The notes under the pieces: model-generated
What the model was told of the DNA's origin: nothing
What the model saw: the letters and a program-made list of their open reading frames with translations, nothing else
The model's database searches: none
Translations under genes and position numbers: made by a program
IMG/VR virus record: IMGVR_UViG_3300025889_000321
Location: 1 to 38,869 of that record
Reading direction: 5' to 3' (one strand)
DNA length: 38,869 nucleotides
Source: a virus
Part shown: positions 29,919 to 36,977 of the stretch, in pieces
Numbering within the stretch: position 1 is the stretch's first letter
How the letters are laid out: every line of letters starts with the position of its first letter

Positions 29919-31097
29919 TTACAATAATTCTAAATTTGCCCAACCTTTTTCATTTATTGTAAATGTTAATACTGCAGGGTGGCTCCATAGTCCTGTTCGT
30001 TGTGTAAAGTCAATACTCTTATCTAAACTAGGTGCTTGAAACCAAGCTCTATCGCCTTGATATTTAGCTCTAAAGTGATGATAATGTCCTGTTACTAATA
30101 TTTCTGCTTGTCCGCTAGGTAAAAAGCCATACATTTGTCCTTTCCACCAATTTTCTATCTTTATTTCTGGATTAGAGCCACTATTACCTGTCATATGTCC
30201 ATGAGTCCAAGCACAAGTTTTACCTTTAACTTCTAATACTTGATGAAAATTATCTGGTACTTCTACTCTTACCTTTTTATATCGTTCTTTATTTGCATTC
30301 ATTATTTCTTCACATATTTGAAAATGCATAATATCAGAATTATCTAATCTATTTGTAAATACATTACCTTTAGAACTTCTTGTCATTTCGCCGTGATTTC
30401 CTGGAATTCCTGCTAAAACTAATTTATCTGCATGAGGTAAAAATGTATCAACTGTTTTCATAATCATACTTCTTGCTAGTGCGTATTGTTCAATTAGGGA
30501 TAAAGAAACATTATGAGGTTGGCTATCAAAGAAAGCAGTAGTGCAATTTTCAGTTAAATCGCCTAAACCGACCATATAAATTTCATCTATTTGAACTCCT
30601 ACTTTTCTTAAATCTTTTATTCTATTTACTGCGTCTTGTAAGGCAATATCGTATCTATTTATAGTATTTTCTACTCCAAAATCTTTTTTTCCTAATTGCC
30701 AATCAGCCATAAAGAACATAAAAGCAGTATCTCCACCTAAAGTTTTTTGTTTTAATGGTGTTTTTTTAGATATATGTTTAATTAATTCTTTTGTATATTT
30801 ATCTCTTTTAGGATTTTTTCTTTGAACTATGCCTTTAAAAGCATAAAAAGTTTCAACAGTTCCACCTTTTAATTGAGCGTTCCAACTACTAGCTCTAACT
30901 GTTCCTATTATTTCATATTCTTTAGGGTCAAAGCCCCAATTTAATAATATTTCATCATATTTATTTCTAAAATTAGGGTCAGTTCCAACATGAGTTATTT
31001 CTCCAAGACCAGTTTCATCATTAAGTTCTAAGCCTGGTTGCCAACCTTTTTTATAAAAGTTATTGCCCCATTCTTTAGGTGTGTTCTTATTCGCCAC
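29919..31097 (-). CDS. Metallophosphoesterase / SbcD-like exonuclease
   Basis: 392 residues. Calcineurin-like motifs occur in order: 'FMADWQLGK' (129-137, DxQ in place of DxH), 'GLGDLTEN' (178-184), 'GIPGNHGE' (230-237), 'THGHMTG' (298-304) and 'GHYHH' (337-341). The long N-terminal part (1-120) is extra. Related proteins are common in actinophages, where a DNA-processing role is assumed. It starts at GTG 31097 with no ribosome site; TAATAT ends six bases before the GTG, so the message may be leaderless. Confidence 0.82.
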   Translation of the reverse strand: MANKNTPKEWGNNFYKKGWQPGLELNDETGLGEITHVGTDPNFRNKYDEILLNWGFDPKEYEIIGTVRASSWNAQLKGGTVETFYAFKGIVQRKNPKRDKYTKELIKHISKKTPLKQKTLGGDTAFMFFMADWQLGKKDFGVENTINRYDIALQDAVNRIKDLRKVGVQIDEIYMVGLGDLTENCTTAFFDSQPHNVSLSLIEQYALARSMIMKTVDTFLPHADKLVLAGIPGNHGEMTRSSKGNVFTNRLDNSDIMHFQICEEIMNANKERYKKVRVEVPDNFHQVLEVKGKTCAWTHGHMTGNSGSNPEIKIENWWKGQMYGFLPSGQAEILVTGHYHHFRAKYQGDRAWFQAPSLDKSIDFTQRTGLWSHPAVLTFTINEKGWANLELL

Positions 31098-31119
31098 AGT
31101 AAAATATTAGTAGAAAATA

Positions 31120-31151
31120 CGAATTTTTTTGGTATTTTTAAAAAAAATTCG
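31120..31151. repeat. AT-rich inverted repeat in divergent promoter region
   Basis: CGAATTTTTTT (31120-31130) and AAAAAAATTCG (31141-31151) are perfect inverted repeats around a ten-base loop, between the divergent genes at 31097 and 31261. It could be an operator or a weak bidirectional terminator. Confidence 0.55.
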
Positions 31152-31201
31152 AGAGAAGTAAGTATCGCGGTAGTTATTTTTTTATAAAATACTTGTTTTA
31201 G

Positions 31202-31256
31202 TTGTTATCTCTAGCCAAGAAGCATAATATATAGGTATGTTAGATAATAAGGAGAA
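31202..31256 (+). promoter_or_regulatory. Family A promoter and leader, copy 5
   Basis: TTGTTA (31202-31207), a 17-base spacer with TCTCTAGCCAAGAAGCA, TAATAT (31225-31230), then GGTATGTTAGATAATAAGGAG. AGCATAATATATA, GTATGTTAGATAATAA and GGAG are shared with the copy at 8783. It drives the 98-residue plus-strand gene. Confidence 0.8.
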
Positions 31257-31260
31257 CAAA

Positions 31261-31557
31261 GTGAAACAAGAAAAAAACCTAAAAAAAGTTAAAGTTGTAA
31301 AGCATTGGGAGAATAGCGAAAAGCACTATGAAGATTGTGGTCAAGTAAACATTGACTTTTATGGTCCATGTAATTGCAGAAAAAGAGCTAACGAATTTTC
31401 AGGTTGGAAAATTTCTGACTTAAGCTACTGCTATAACGAAGCAACTGCAGAACTCAATGATAAAAGATTAATGACAATGACTAGAAAAGACGGTTGGACA
31501 CAATACCATTGTAACGAAGGTTGTGCAGAGAGCTATAAAAATCCTTGGAAAGGATAA
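31261..31557 (+). CDS. Cys/His/Trp-rich plus-strand hypothetical protein
   Basis: 98 residues from GTG 31261, chosen because AAGGAG precedes it and the ATG at 31237 lies in the conserved leader. A lysine-rich start is followed by 'DFYGPCNCRKRANEF', 'YCYNEATAEL' and 'YHCNEGCAESYKNP': six cysteines and several histidines that could hold one or two zinc ions. It is monocistronic, with a family A promoter and a strong terminator, like an early phage gene. Function unknown. Confidence 0.78.
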   Translation: MKQEKNLKKVKVVKHWENSEKHYEDCGQVNIDFYGPCNCRKRANEFSGWKISDLSYCYNEATAELNDKRLMTMTRKDGWTQYHCNEGCAESYKNPWKG

Positions 31558-31564
31558 AAAGAGA

Positions 31565-31586
31565 GGGGCGAAAGCCCCTTTTTTTT
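31565..31586 (+). terminator. Rho-independent terminator
   Basis: GGGGC-GAAA-GCCCC followed by eight T, ending the 98-residue plus-strand gene eight bases after its stop. Its GC-rich stem stands out in this AT-rich genome. Confidence 0.93.
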
Positions 31587-31606
31587 ACATTAAAATTGTT
31601 ATTAAA

Positions 31607-31960
31607 TTAACCAAATATACCAATAAATGTTCTATCTGCAAGTTCTGAAGAATTAGTCCTAACTCTTAAATATCCGTCAGATAAAAAATCAAAATCATTC
31701 AAAAAAACTAAACCATCAGCAGTATGTTGTATGTCTTGAGTTATTCCTGTAATATTTGTAAAGTTATACCAAAATGAATTGTCAATACTGAACTGTAATT
31801 GAAACTTATTACTTGTTAAAACACTAGGCATAATTAAAGCTCTTAATTTACTACCTTGCATATCAAAGCTATTACTATTTTGGTCGTCTGTTGCAATTGT
31901 AATTGTCATATTCTCTGTATAGTTTTTAAGCCGACTATATGGCTCTGTTGGTTGTACCAT
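31607..31960 (-). CDS. Hypothetical structural-type protein
   Basis: 117 residues, beta-rich: 'MTITIATDDQNSNSFDMQGSKLRALIMP', 'KFQLQFSIDNSFWYNFTNITG', 'GYLRVRTNS'. The layout (strands rich in aromatic and polar residues, 'f-d-G-----Rvr') recalls a tail or decoration beta-sandwich. It lies at the end of the lysis/tail operon. Function unknown. Ribosome site AAAGGATAATAAAA. Confidence 0.65.
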   Translation of the reverse strand: MVQPTEPYSRLKNYTENMTITIATDDQNSNSFDMQGSKLRALIMPSVLTSNKFQLQFSIDNSFWYNFTNITGITQDIQHTADGLVFLNDFDFLSDGYLRVRTNSSELADRTFIGIFG

Positions 31961-31988
31961 TTTTATTATCCTTTATTTTTATATTATT

Positions 31989-32174
31989 TTACATTAAAAC
32001 ATTGACCAAAGTCGCAATAGAAATTCCTGCAATTATCCAACCATAGATTTCAGCTCTTGTTGGTCTTGTATTTATATCTTTTTGTAATTCATCTAATTTG
32101 TTAAAAATCTTTTCTATATCTAGCATAATTCTTTCTGTCATTTCCTTTTGTGTATATCCGTTATTTTCACTCAT
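31989..32174 (-). CDS. XhlA/holin-accessory-like membrane protein
   Basis: 61 residues from ATG 32174 (MSENNGYTQKEMTERIMLDI). A charged coiled coil ('KIFNKLDELQKDINTRPTRAEI') is followed by one C-terminal membrane helix ('YGWIIAGISIATLVNVLM'). This is the layout of XhlA-type proteins that sit beside holins. The ATG overlaps the end of the upstream 29-codon ORF by eight bases (ATGAGTGA). Confidence 0.62.
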   Translation of the reverse strand: MSENNGYTQKEMTERIMLDIEKIFNKLDELQKDINTRPTRAEIYGWIIAGISIATLVNVLM

Positions 32175-32256
32175 TATTTTCACAATTTTCACTACCATGT
32201 TCACAATTACAAATTTGAACAAATGAACCGTCAGGATTTTTAGTTACTAAACACAT
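32167..32256 (-). CDS. Tiny Cys-rich peptide in the lysis cluster
   Basis: 29 residues: MCLVTKNPDGSFVQICNCEH then GSENCENNE. Four cysteines. Its ATG overlaps the preceding stop (TAATG) and its end overlaps the next start, so it is translationally linked on both sides. Function unknown. Confidence 0.45.
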   Translation of the reverse strand: MCLVTKNPDGSFVQICNCEHGSENCENNE

Positions 32257-32402
32257 TATGGTAAATCATCCTCTTGAATAGGCGTAATCCAATCCCATTC
32301 TTTATCCCAATCTTTTTGAATAGATGAACTTGTTATTCTTTTAATAAAATTACTAATTTCTTTTAAAAAAAATCCTAGTAAAAATCCAATTATATAATCC
32401 AT
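32256..32402 (-). CDS. Small membrane protein of the lysis cluster
   Basis: 48 residues: MDYIIGFLLGFFLKEISNFI, then KRITSSSIQKDWDKEWDWIT and PIQEDDLP. One N-terminal membrane helix and an acidic, Trp-rich tail. It lies between two other single-helix proteins, so a role in lysis (holin partner or spanin-like) is plausible but unproven. Confidence 0.6.
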   Translation of the reverse strand: MDYIIGFLLGFFLKEISNFIKRITSSSIQKDWDKEWDWITPIQEDDLP

Positions 32403-32404
32403 AT

Positions 32405-32599
32405 TTAACCACTTATTTTAAATAATAACTCACTAAATAAACTTTCTTGCATATCTAAATCTTTTTCTAATATGCGTAGTTGCGTCATCATTGAACTATG
32501 AGCTATTTGCAATTCCTCTATTGTATTAAATAACCAACCAATAACGCCTATTAAAGCAGTTATTAATATTGGCATAAGCATTTTAAAATCTATTTTCAT
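32405..32599 (-). CDS. Small membrane protein with coiled coil (holin-associated)
   Basis: 64 residues. Residues 8-25 ('LMPILITALIGVIGWLFN') form one membrane helix, then a coiled coil 'TIEELQIAHSSMMTQLRILEKDLDM'. The arrangement resembles lysis accessory proteins. The start overlaps the holin stop (ATGA). Confidence 0.65.
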   Translation of the reverse strand: MKIDFKMLMPILITALIGVIGWLFNTIEELQIAHSSMMTQLRILEKDLDMQESLFSELLFKISG

Positions 32600-32817
32600 G
32601 AATTATCAAAAGTTTGTTTTGGCTTATATTGTTCTAATGCATGTTGTATTACTGTAATAAAACTAGATAAAAAAGCTACGCCTAACAATTGAACCATATC
32701 TGCGTCTATAATTCCTGAACTATTTGCTAAATATAATGATATTGCAGATTGTAGTCCTGTTCTAAAAGCTTTTGAAAACATAAATTTCCAATATGCTTTC
32801 CAATTACTTTTTTTCAT
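32596..32817 (-). CDS. Holin, r1t-like
   Basis: 73 residues. 'FMFSKAFRTGLQSAISLYLA' followed by 'GIIDADMVQLLGVAFLSSFITVIQHALEQ' matches the r1t-type holin family: an N-terminal 'F-kaf-k---era--t' helix, a short 'gllD-d-----l--a' loop and a second membrane helix. It would form the lesion that releases or activates endolysin. The start follows the stop of a 40-codon gene directly (TAAATG). Confidence 0.78.
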   Translation of the reverse strand: MKKSNWKAYWKFMFSKAFRTGLQSAISLYLANSSGIIDADMVQLLGVAFLSSFITVIQHALEQYKPKQTFDNS

Positions 32818-32940
32818 TTATTCCTCCTCAGGTTTAAATATTTGTGTCTGCTTTTTATTATACAAAGGACATTTTTTGTTCGCACATAATAGATAGCCAT
32901 TTTTAATAATATATTTAATTTTGCATTTATGACAGAGCAT
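32818..32940 (-). CDS. Small zinc-ribbon-like protein
   Basis: 40 residues: MLCHKCKIKYIIKNGYLLCA then NKKCPLYNKKQTQIFKPEEE. CHKC and CANKKC form a four-cysteine knuckle likely to bind zinc. It sits between the DUF5675 gene and the holin, with an AGGAG near its start. Function unknown. Confidence 0.6.
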   Translation of the reverse strand: MLCHKCKIKYIIKNGYLLCANKKCPLYNKKQTQIFKPEEE

Positions 32941-32950
32941 TAAAACTCCT

Positions 32951-33550
32951 TTAGATTATATTTTTGCCTTTAACTAAAGCTAATAAAATGCCTAATTGTC
33001 CTGATATATGAGATAATTTTTCATCTTGATTATCAATTAATTTTTGCATTTCTGAAATATTTATAACATGGTCTTTTGCTTTATTATCTGGTCCTAAATT
33101 GATTTTAGATATATTAATAGTTACCTTACTACCTTGTAATAAAACTGCTGATACTTTTCTATACATTTGTTCATATGCTTTTCTAGATTTACCTACCATG
33201 CCGTCTTTACTTAAATCTAAATCTTGTTGTGTATTTCCAACTAATATACAACCTGAAGTATGTTCATCTGTATTACCAGAGTGTATTAATATATATTCAA
33301 ATTCAGGTACATCTTGTAGCCATAACATACCATAATGAGCATTTTTATATCTTTCAGAATATCTTTGATGAAAACCACCTACTTTTCTAAATTTAATTTC
33401 ATAAGAGCCCTCTGGAATGCAAGTTTCATGCATAACTTTAACTGCTTGGTATTGGTCTTCTAATGTATAACACTCAAATTTTCCGTCAATAAATAACAAG
33501 CCATTTGTTGCGTCATTGCCAAATTGTGTCCTAATAAGGTCTATTTGCAT
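32951..33550 (-). CDS. DUF5675-type putative cell-wall enzyme
   Basis: 199 residues. The segments 'CYTLEDQY', 'CIPEGSYEIKFR', 'MLWLQDVPEFEYILIHSGNTDEHTSGCILVG' (about 72-102) match the DUF5675 family, with the conserved I-H-x-G-N and S/T-x-G-C of a cysteine-dependent, L,D-transpeptidase-like fold. It occurs in phage lysis regions, so a role on peptidoglycan is inferred. The C-terminus ends in a weakly hydrophobic helix. Start shares bases with the upstream stop (TAATG). Confidence 0.75.
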   Translation of the reverse strand: MQIDLIRTQFGNDATNGLLFIDGKFECYTLEDQYQAVKVMHETCIPEGSYEIKFRKVGGFHQRYSERYKNAHYGMLWLQDVPEFEYILIHSGNTDEHTSGCILVGNTQQDLDLSKDGMVGKSRKAYEQMYRKVSAVLLQGSKVTINISKINLGPDNKAKDHVINISEMQKLIDNQDEKLSHISGQLGILLALVKGKNII

Positions 33551-33852
33551 TATTCAGGTTTTGGATTATCAGCTTTAACTTGTGCTATGTGGTCTGCCCA
33601 AGTGGTTGTTCCATTAACAGAATCCCAATATTGCATATCAAGTTGGTCTGCTATTGAACCATAAGCCTCTTGCCTAGCTTGAATATAACCAAACTGTTGG
33701 TCGTTCCACATAGAATTAGCTTTATCAATAATTGCTTGGTCATAATCAGCTTGTGAAAATTCCAATCTCTCATTATTAACTTGCTTGTACATTGGTTTAG
33801 CGTCCTCAACTTCTTGAGTTGCTATAACTGTTAGTTCTTCTAATGTTGCCAT
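33550..33852 (-). CDS. Tail-fibre-assembly-like small protein
   Basis: 100 residues, acidic and helical: 'ATQEVEDAKPMYKQVNNERLEFSQADYDQAIIDKANSMWNDQQFG' (in segments). The 'E-t-eDyd-ai' pattern and position after fibre genes resemble small fibre-associated proteins of marine phages. It is the last gene of the right-hand tail cassette before lysis genes. Function tentative. AGGAGAGATATGG gives the ribosome site. Confidence 0.6.
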   Translation of the reverse strand: MATLEELTVIATQEVEDAKPMYKQVNNERLEFSQADYDQAIIDKANSMWNDQQFGYIQARQEAYGSIADQLDMQYWDSVNGTTTWADHIAQVKADNPKPE

Positions 33853-33884
33853 ATCTCTCCTATCTTACTATATATTTCTTATAC

Positions 33885-34400
33885 TTACTTCTTTAAACCA
33901 TATAATGTGAAAGTTCCTTCAGTTATATTTCCACTAGAATAAAATAAATGTACTCCATCTGTGGCTTGTGCAACTGTCAAAACTTCTCCACCCTGCCTAC
34001 CCTGTAATGCAGGTGAGTGTTCTAAAAAACTTGTTTCAGTTGTGATAAATGAGTATTCACTAGCATTGTTAAAATTAAATAAATAGTGAACTCCATTGAA
34101 TTGTTCCCCTGTTCCTGTTCCTGTATTTCCAATATTAAACTGATTTAAGTTTGTATAAGAACTATTATTAAAAGTTGTATTTGCCCTCAATACTTTTCCT
34201 GCACCATCATAATTTGCAGATGTATCAGGTGTTCCTGAAACTGTTAATCTTATTCTTAAACCTACTGCATCTGTATCAGCAACAACATTATTATATTTCA
34301 ACATATACACATCATAAGTGCTATCAATACCTGTTAAAGTAACACTTGCTACTGCTGATGTAACTATTTCTTCATCTATTTTTATTAAGCTACCTGCCAT
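33885..34400 (-). CDS. Distal tail/fibre-type protein (full-length paralog of 1-193)
   Basis: 171 residues, starting MAGSLIKIDEEIVTSAVASV with 'VTLTGIDSTYDVYML' and 'SGTPDTSANYDG', matching the truncated gene at the left window edge. The C-terminal half has 'GVHYLFNFNNASEYSFITTETS' and ends 'GTFTLYGLKK', the closing strand also found in its neighbours (VKVYGVK, LSLYGIAES). These four fibre-type proteins therefore share one C-terminal fold. Start overlaps the upstream stop. Confidence 0.75.
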   Translation of the reverse strand: MAGSLIKIDEEIVTSAVASVTLTGIDSTYDVYMLKYNNVVADTDAVGLRIRLTVSGTPDTSANYDGAGKVLRANTTFNNSSYTNLNQFNIGNTGTGTGEQFNGVHYLFNFNNASEYSFITTETSFLEHSPALQGRQGGEVLTVAQATDGVHLFYSSGNITEGTFTLYGLKK

Positions 34401-34921
34401 TATTTAACTCCATATACTTTAACTGTTAAATCAAAACTGTCAGCACTAGCAAAAAAATGAATACCTGTTATTTGTTCTGCTGATTTATGAACTCCAATGC
34501 TTTTATAACCAAGTAATCTATTAGATGTTCCTGTTCCTGCTGATATCCAATTTGCAAAAGTATAGCTTGAACTGTCATTAGGATTATAAATATTCATACT
34601 TAATCCACCTTCTGTATCTGCTGCTTCATATCTAATTGTGTATAAAAAATCAGTAGCATTTGTAGCTCTAAATTGTTCAAATACATCATAACTTCTCATA
34701 TTGAGAGTTGCATAATCATATTCAGTTGCAGATATAACACTACCTACATTATCAATAAATCTAGTTTGCACCACTCTACCACCACTTGCTTGAAGTCCAT
34801 TTAACTTTGAAATTAATACTTGATACACATCATAATCAGCACTAAAACAATCTGTTACTGATAAAGAAGTAACAGAAGTTCCTGTAGCAGATTTTATAAA
34901 TTCTAAATTACCTACTGGCAT
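34400..34921 (-). CDS. Distal tail/fibre-type protein (paralog of 193-717)
   Basis: 173 residues. It aligns with the 174-residue protein near the left edge ('CFSADYDVYQVLIS', 'EYDYATLNMRSYDVFEQFRATN', 'DSSSYTF', 'GYKSIGVHKSAEQITGIHFF'). Beta-rich, no signal peptide. It has the same neighbours in the same order as its paralog, evidence for duplication of a block and not of single genes. Confidence 0.75.
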   Translation of the reverse strand: MPVGNLEFIKSATGTSVTSLSVTDCFSADYDVYQVLISKLNGLQASGGRVVQTRFIDNVGSVISATEYDYATLNMRSYDVFEQFRATNATDFLYTIRYEAADTEGGLSMNIYNPNDSSSYTFANWISAGTGTSNRLLGYKSIGVHKSAEQITGIHFFASADSFDLTVKVYGVK

Positions 34922-34924
34922 AAT

Positions 34925-35587
34925 CTAACTTTCTGCAATTCCATATAGAGATAGTGTTCCTGAAAATGTACCAGTAGAACTATTTAAAAATCTTATAGCA
35001 TTATGAGTTTCAGCAGTTGGCAATGTACCACTACCAAACATTGCTGAATATGTTGATGATGATTGTTCTAAACCTGTGCTATGTGAAGTGCAGAAACTAT
35101 ATTTGCTACTGTCTAAAAGATTATAACAATACAAATAAAAGTTACCATTATCAGCAGTAGTACCATAACCACCTGAATTATCAGTTAGGTAATGTCCAAA
35201 AAATGTATCTGTTGTACTTCTAGTATCCCCAAAACTACCAGTTGTTAACATTCTCATTCCTGCTCTTTCTTGAGTTGCACTTGTTATAAAACTAGAGCCA
35301 CCATCATTTGATAATCTTGCTCTAAAAAATTGATTATTAGCAGACATATTAATATCATTTCCTGTTATAAAATGAACATTGTAACTTCCTAAAGAAGTAA
35401 AATCTATAAAACTATCTGCACTTGCAGTTTTAGTTTCAATTAATTCTAATTTACCAAAATCTCCTGACCATTGTTTTGCTGCTAATAAATCAGTTACATC
35501 ATTAACTTCAAAGATACCTGTATTAGAACCTCTAGCTTGTGTAGGACTTGAAGGTACATATCCATATTCGTTTGATTTATCTACCAT
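34925..35587 (-). CDS. Distal tail/fibre-type protein (paralog of 714-1322)
   Basis: 220 residues. The N-terminal module 'YGYVPSSPTQARGSNTGIFEVNDVTDL' is shared with 714-1322 and 35973-36965. The body contains 'SFIDFTSLGSYNVHFITG', 'LSNDGGSSFITSATQERAG' and 'LYCYNLLDSSKYSFCTSHS' and ends 'LSLYGIAES'. Predicted fibre or adhesin subunit; receptor unknown. Confidence 0.75.
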   Translation of the reverse strand: MVDKSNEYGYVPSSPTQARGSNTGIFEVNDVTDLLAAKQWSGDFGKLELIETKTASADSFIDFTSLGSYNVHFITGNDINMSANNQFFRARLSNDGGSSFITSATQERAGMRMLTTGSFGDTRSTTDTFFGHYLTDNSGGYGTTADNGNFYLYCYNLLDSSKYSFCTSHSTGLEQSSSTYSAMFGSGTLPTAETHNAIRFLNSSTGTFSGTLSLYGIAES

Positions 35588-35590
35588 AAT

Positions 35591-35968
35591 CTATTCTACC
35601 AAATCCCAACTTGTTGTTTCTTCGTTCCATTGATAAAAATTACCATCATCAGGATATTCAACTGGTGCTTCCCATACCCAATTACTATTTAATGTCCAAC
35701 TAGGATAAGGTTGAGGTGGATAAAATACATCATTTTCTGTGTCATAAATATAACCTATACCTGCGTAGTTACCTCTAAAAGGAGTTCCATCTAATAAATG
35801 CGTATTTGCAATTGTATTATAAGAAGTTCTTTTACAAGTAACTCCATGAAAATTTCCATACCATTCTTCCCAATCTACAATAACTCCATCTCTTTTTTCA
35901 TCTTCGTTTTTTCCAACAATGACTTGGGTTACTATATTGTTTTCATCTAAAAATGCGTAATGTGCCAT
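35591..35968 (-). CDS. Marine-phage 'FLDENNIVTQVIV' tail-associated protein
   Basis: 125 residues. 'YAFLDENNIVTQVIVGKNEDE' (4-24), 'CKRTSYNTIANTHLLDGTPFRGNYAGIGYIYDTENDVFYPPQPYPSW' (in segments, about 45-92) and 'WEAPVEYPDDGNFYQWNEETTSW' belong to a family very common next to fibre genes in cyanophages and pelagiphages. Its role is not established; it is usually annotated as structural. This is one of the better indicators of a marine origin. Confidence 0.78.
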   Translation of the reverse strand: MAHYAFLDENNIVTQVIVGKNEDEKRDGVIVDWEEWYGNFHGVTCKRTSYNTIANTHLLDGTPFRGNYAGIGYIYDTENDVFYPPQPYPSWTLNSNWVWEAPVEYPDDGNFYQWNEETTSWDLVE

Positions 35969-35972
35969 ATTA

Positions 35973-36965
35973 TTATCCTAGTGTAACTGTATCTGAACCT
36001 GCTGTAAATGTAACAACTGTATCTCCACCATCTGTAGTTGTAGTTGATGTTAAACTTCCACCAATAGTTATTGAAGTACTACCTGGATATCTTAGTATTA
36101 CTACACCTGAACCACCATTACCACCTGAAGGATTGACACCACCATCAGATTGAGAGCCTCCACCACCACCTCCACCAGTGTTTGCTGTTCCCGAAAAACC
36201 ATTTTTTCCTTGTGATGCATTTGAAGTATTTCCATTTCCTCCACCACCATTTCCAAGTCCATAATTACCACGACCTCCGGCACCTCCACCGCCTCCTCTT
36301 TCTACTGAAGAACCAGTTATTGAAGAAGATAATCCATCTCCACCATTAAAACCTGTGCTTGTGACATCAGCCACTGGTGTTTGTCCATCTGTTGAAGTTG
36401 AAGCGTTGCCATAAGCACCACCTCCACCACCACCTGCAGATGGGTTAGTGTTACCATAACCTTTAGCACCACTACCACCTTGATTTGCTGTTCCTGCACC
36501 ACCATTGTTTTTAGTACCATACTGTTCACTACCACCGCCACCTGAACCTCCTGAACCACCGGTAGCACCTGAACCTGCACCTTTACCTCCACCAATAGAA
36601 GTTATAGTACTAAAAATACTATCATTTCCTGCTGAAGCACCATTGTTAACTGAACCTGAACCTCCTGCACCTACAGTTACTGTAAAACTAGTACCTGGTA
36701 AAATTTCTAATGGTGTTTCTGTTGAACTTTGGTTTCCTGAAGTTTCAGAAGCATAAGAGTTACGATAGCCACCGCCACCGCCTCCACCACCTGAGTTTCC
36801 ACCTGCACCGCCACCACCTGCTACTACTAAATAAGAAACATTAATAGCTTGTAATTTATATTTACCTTTACCTAGTAATTCAACTACATCATTAACACCA
36901 AATACGCCAGTATTGGCAGAACTAGATTGTGTAGGTTTAGCACCTGTGAAACCATATTTAGCCAT
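35973..36965 (-). CDS. Glycine-rich tail fibre/adhesin-like protein
   Basis: 330 residues, over a third glycine. Residues 1-40 are the shared N-terminal module (NTGVFGVNDVVELL). 'SYLVVAGGGGAGG' (about 43-55), repeated GGSGG/GGGGG runs and 'GVVILRYPG' near 290 are typical of glycine-rich adhesin domains in marine phages (polyglycine-II-like). Runs of GGN codons give a locally GC-rich, repetitive tract at 36100-36800 that creates several spurious long frames on both strands. Likely receptor-binding tip; inference. Confidence 0.8.
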   Translation of the reverse strand: MAKYGFTGAKPTQSSSANTGVFGVNDVVELLGKGKYKLQAINVSYLVVAGGGGAGGNSGGGGGGGGYRNSYASETSGNQSSTETPLEILPGTSFTVTVGAGGSGSVNNGASAGNDSIFSTITSIGGGKGAGSGATGGSGGSGGGGSEQYGTKNNGGAGTANQGGSGAKGYGNTNPSAGGGGGGAYGNASTSTDGQTPVADVTSTGFNGGDGLSSSITGSSVERGGGGGAGGRGNYGLGNGGGGNGNTSNASQGKNGFSGTANTGGGGGGGSQSDGGVNPSGGNGGSGVVILRYPGSTSITIGGSLTSTTTTDGGDTVVTFTAGSDTVTLG

Positions 36966-36977
36966 AGGTACCCCTTA

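Noticed and set aside
36101-36756. Long overlapping frames on both strands in the glycine-rich gene
   Set aside because: They are shadows of GGN-repeat codons (Val/Gln-rich or Pro-rich products) and have no ribosome sites or family features.
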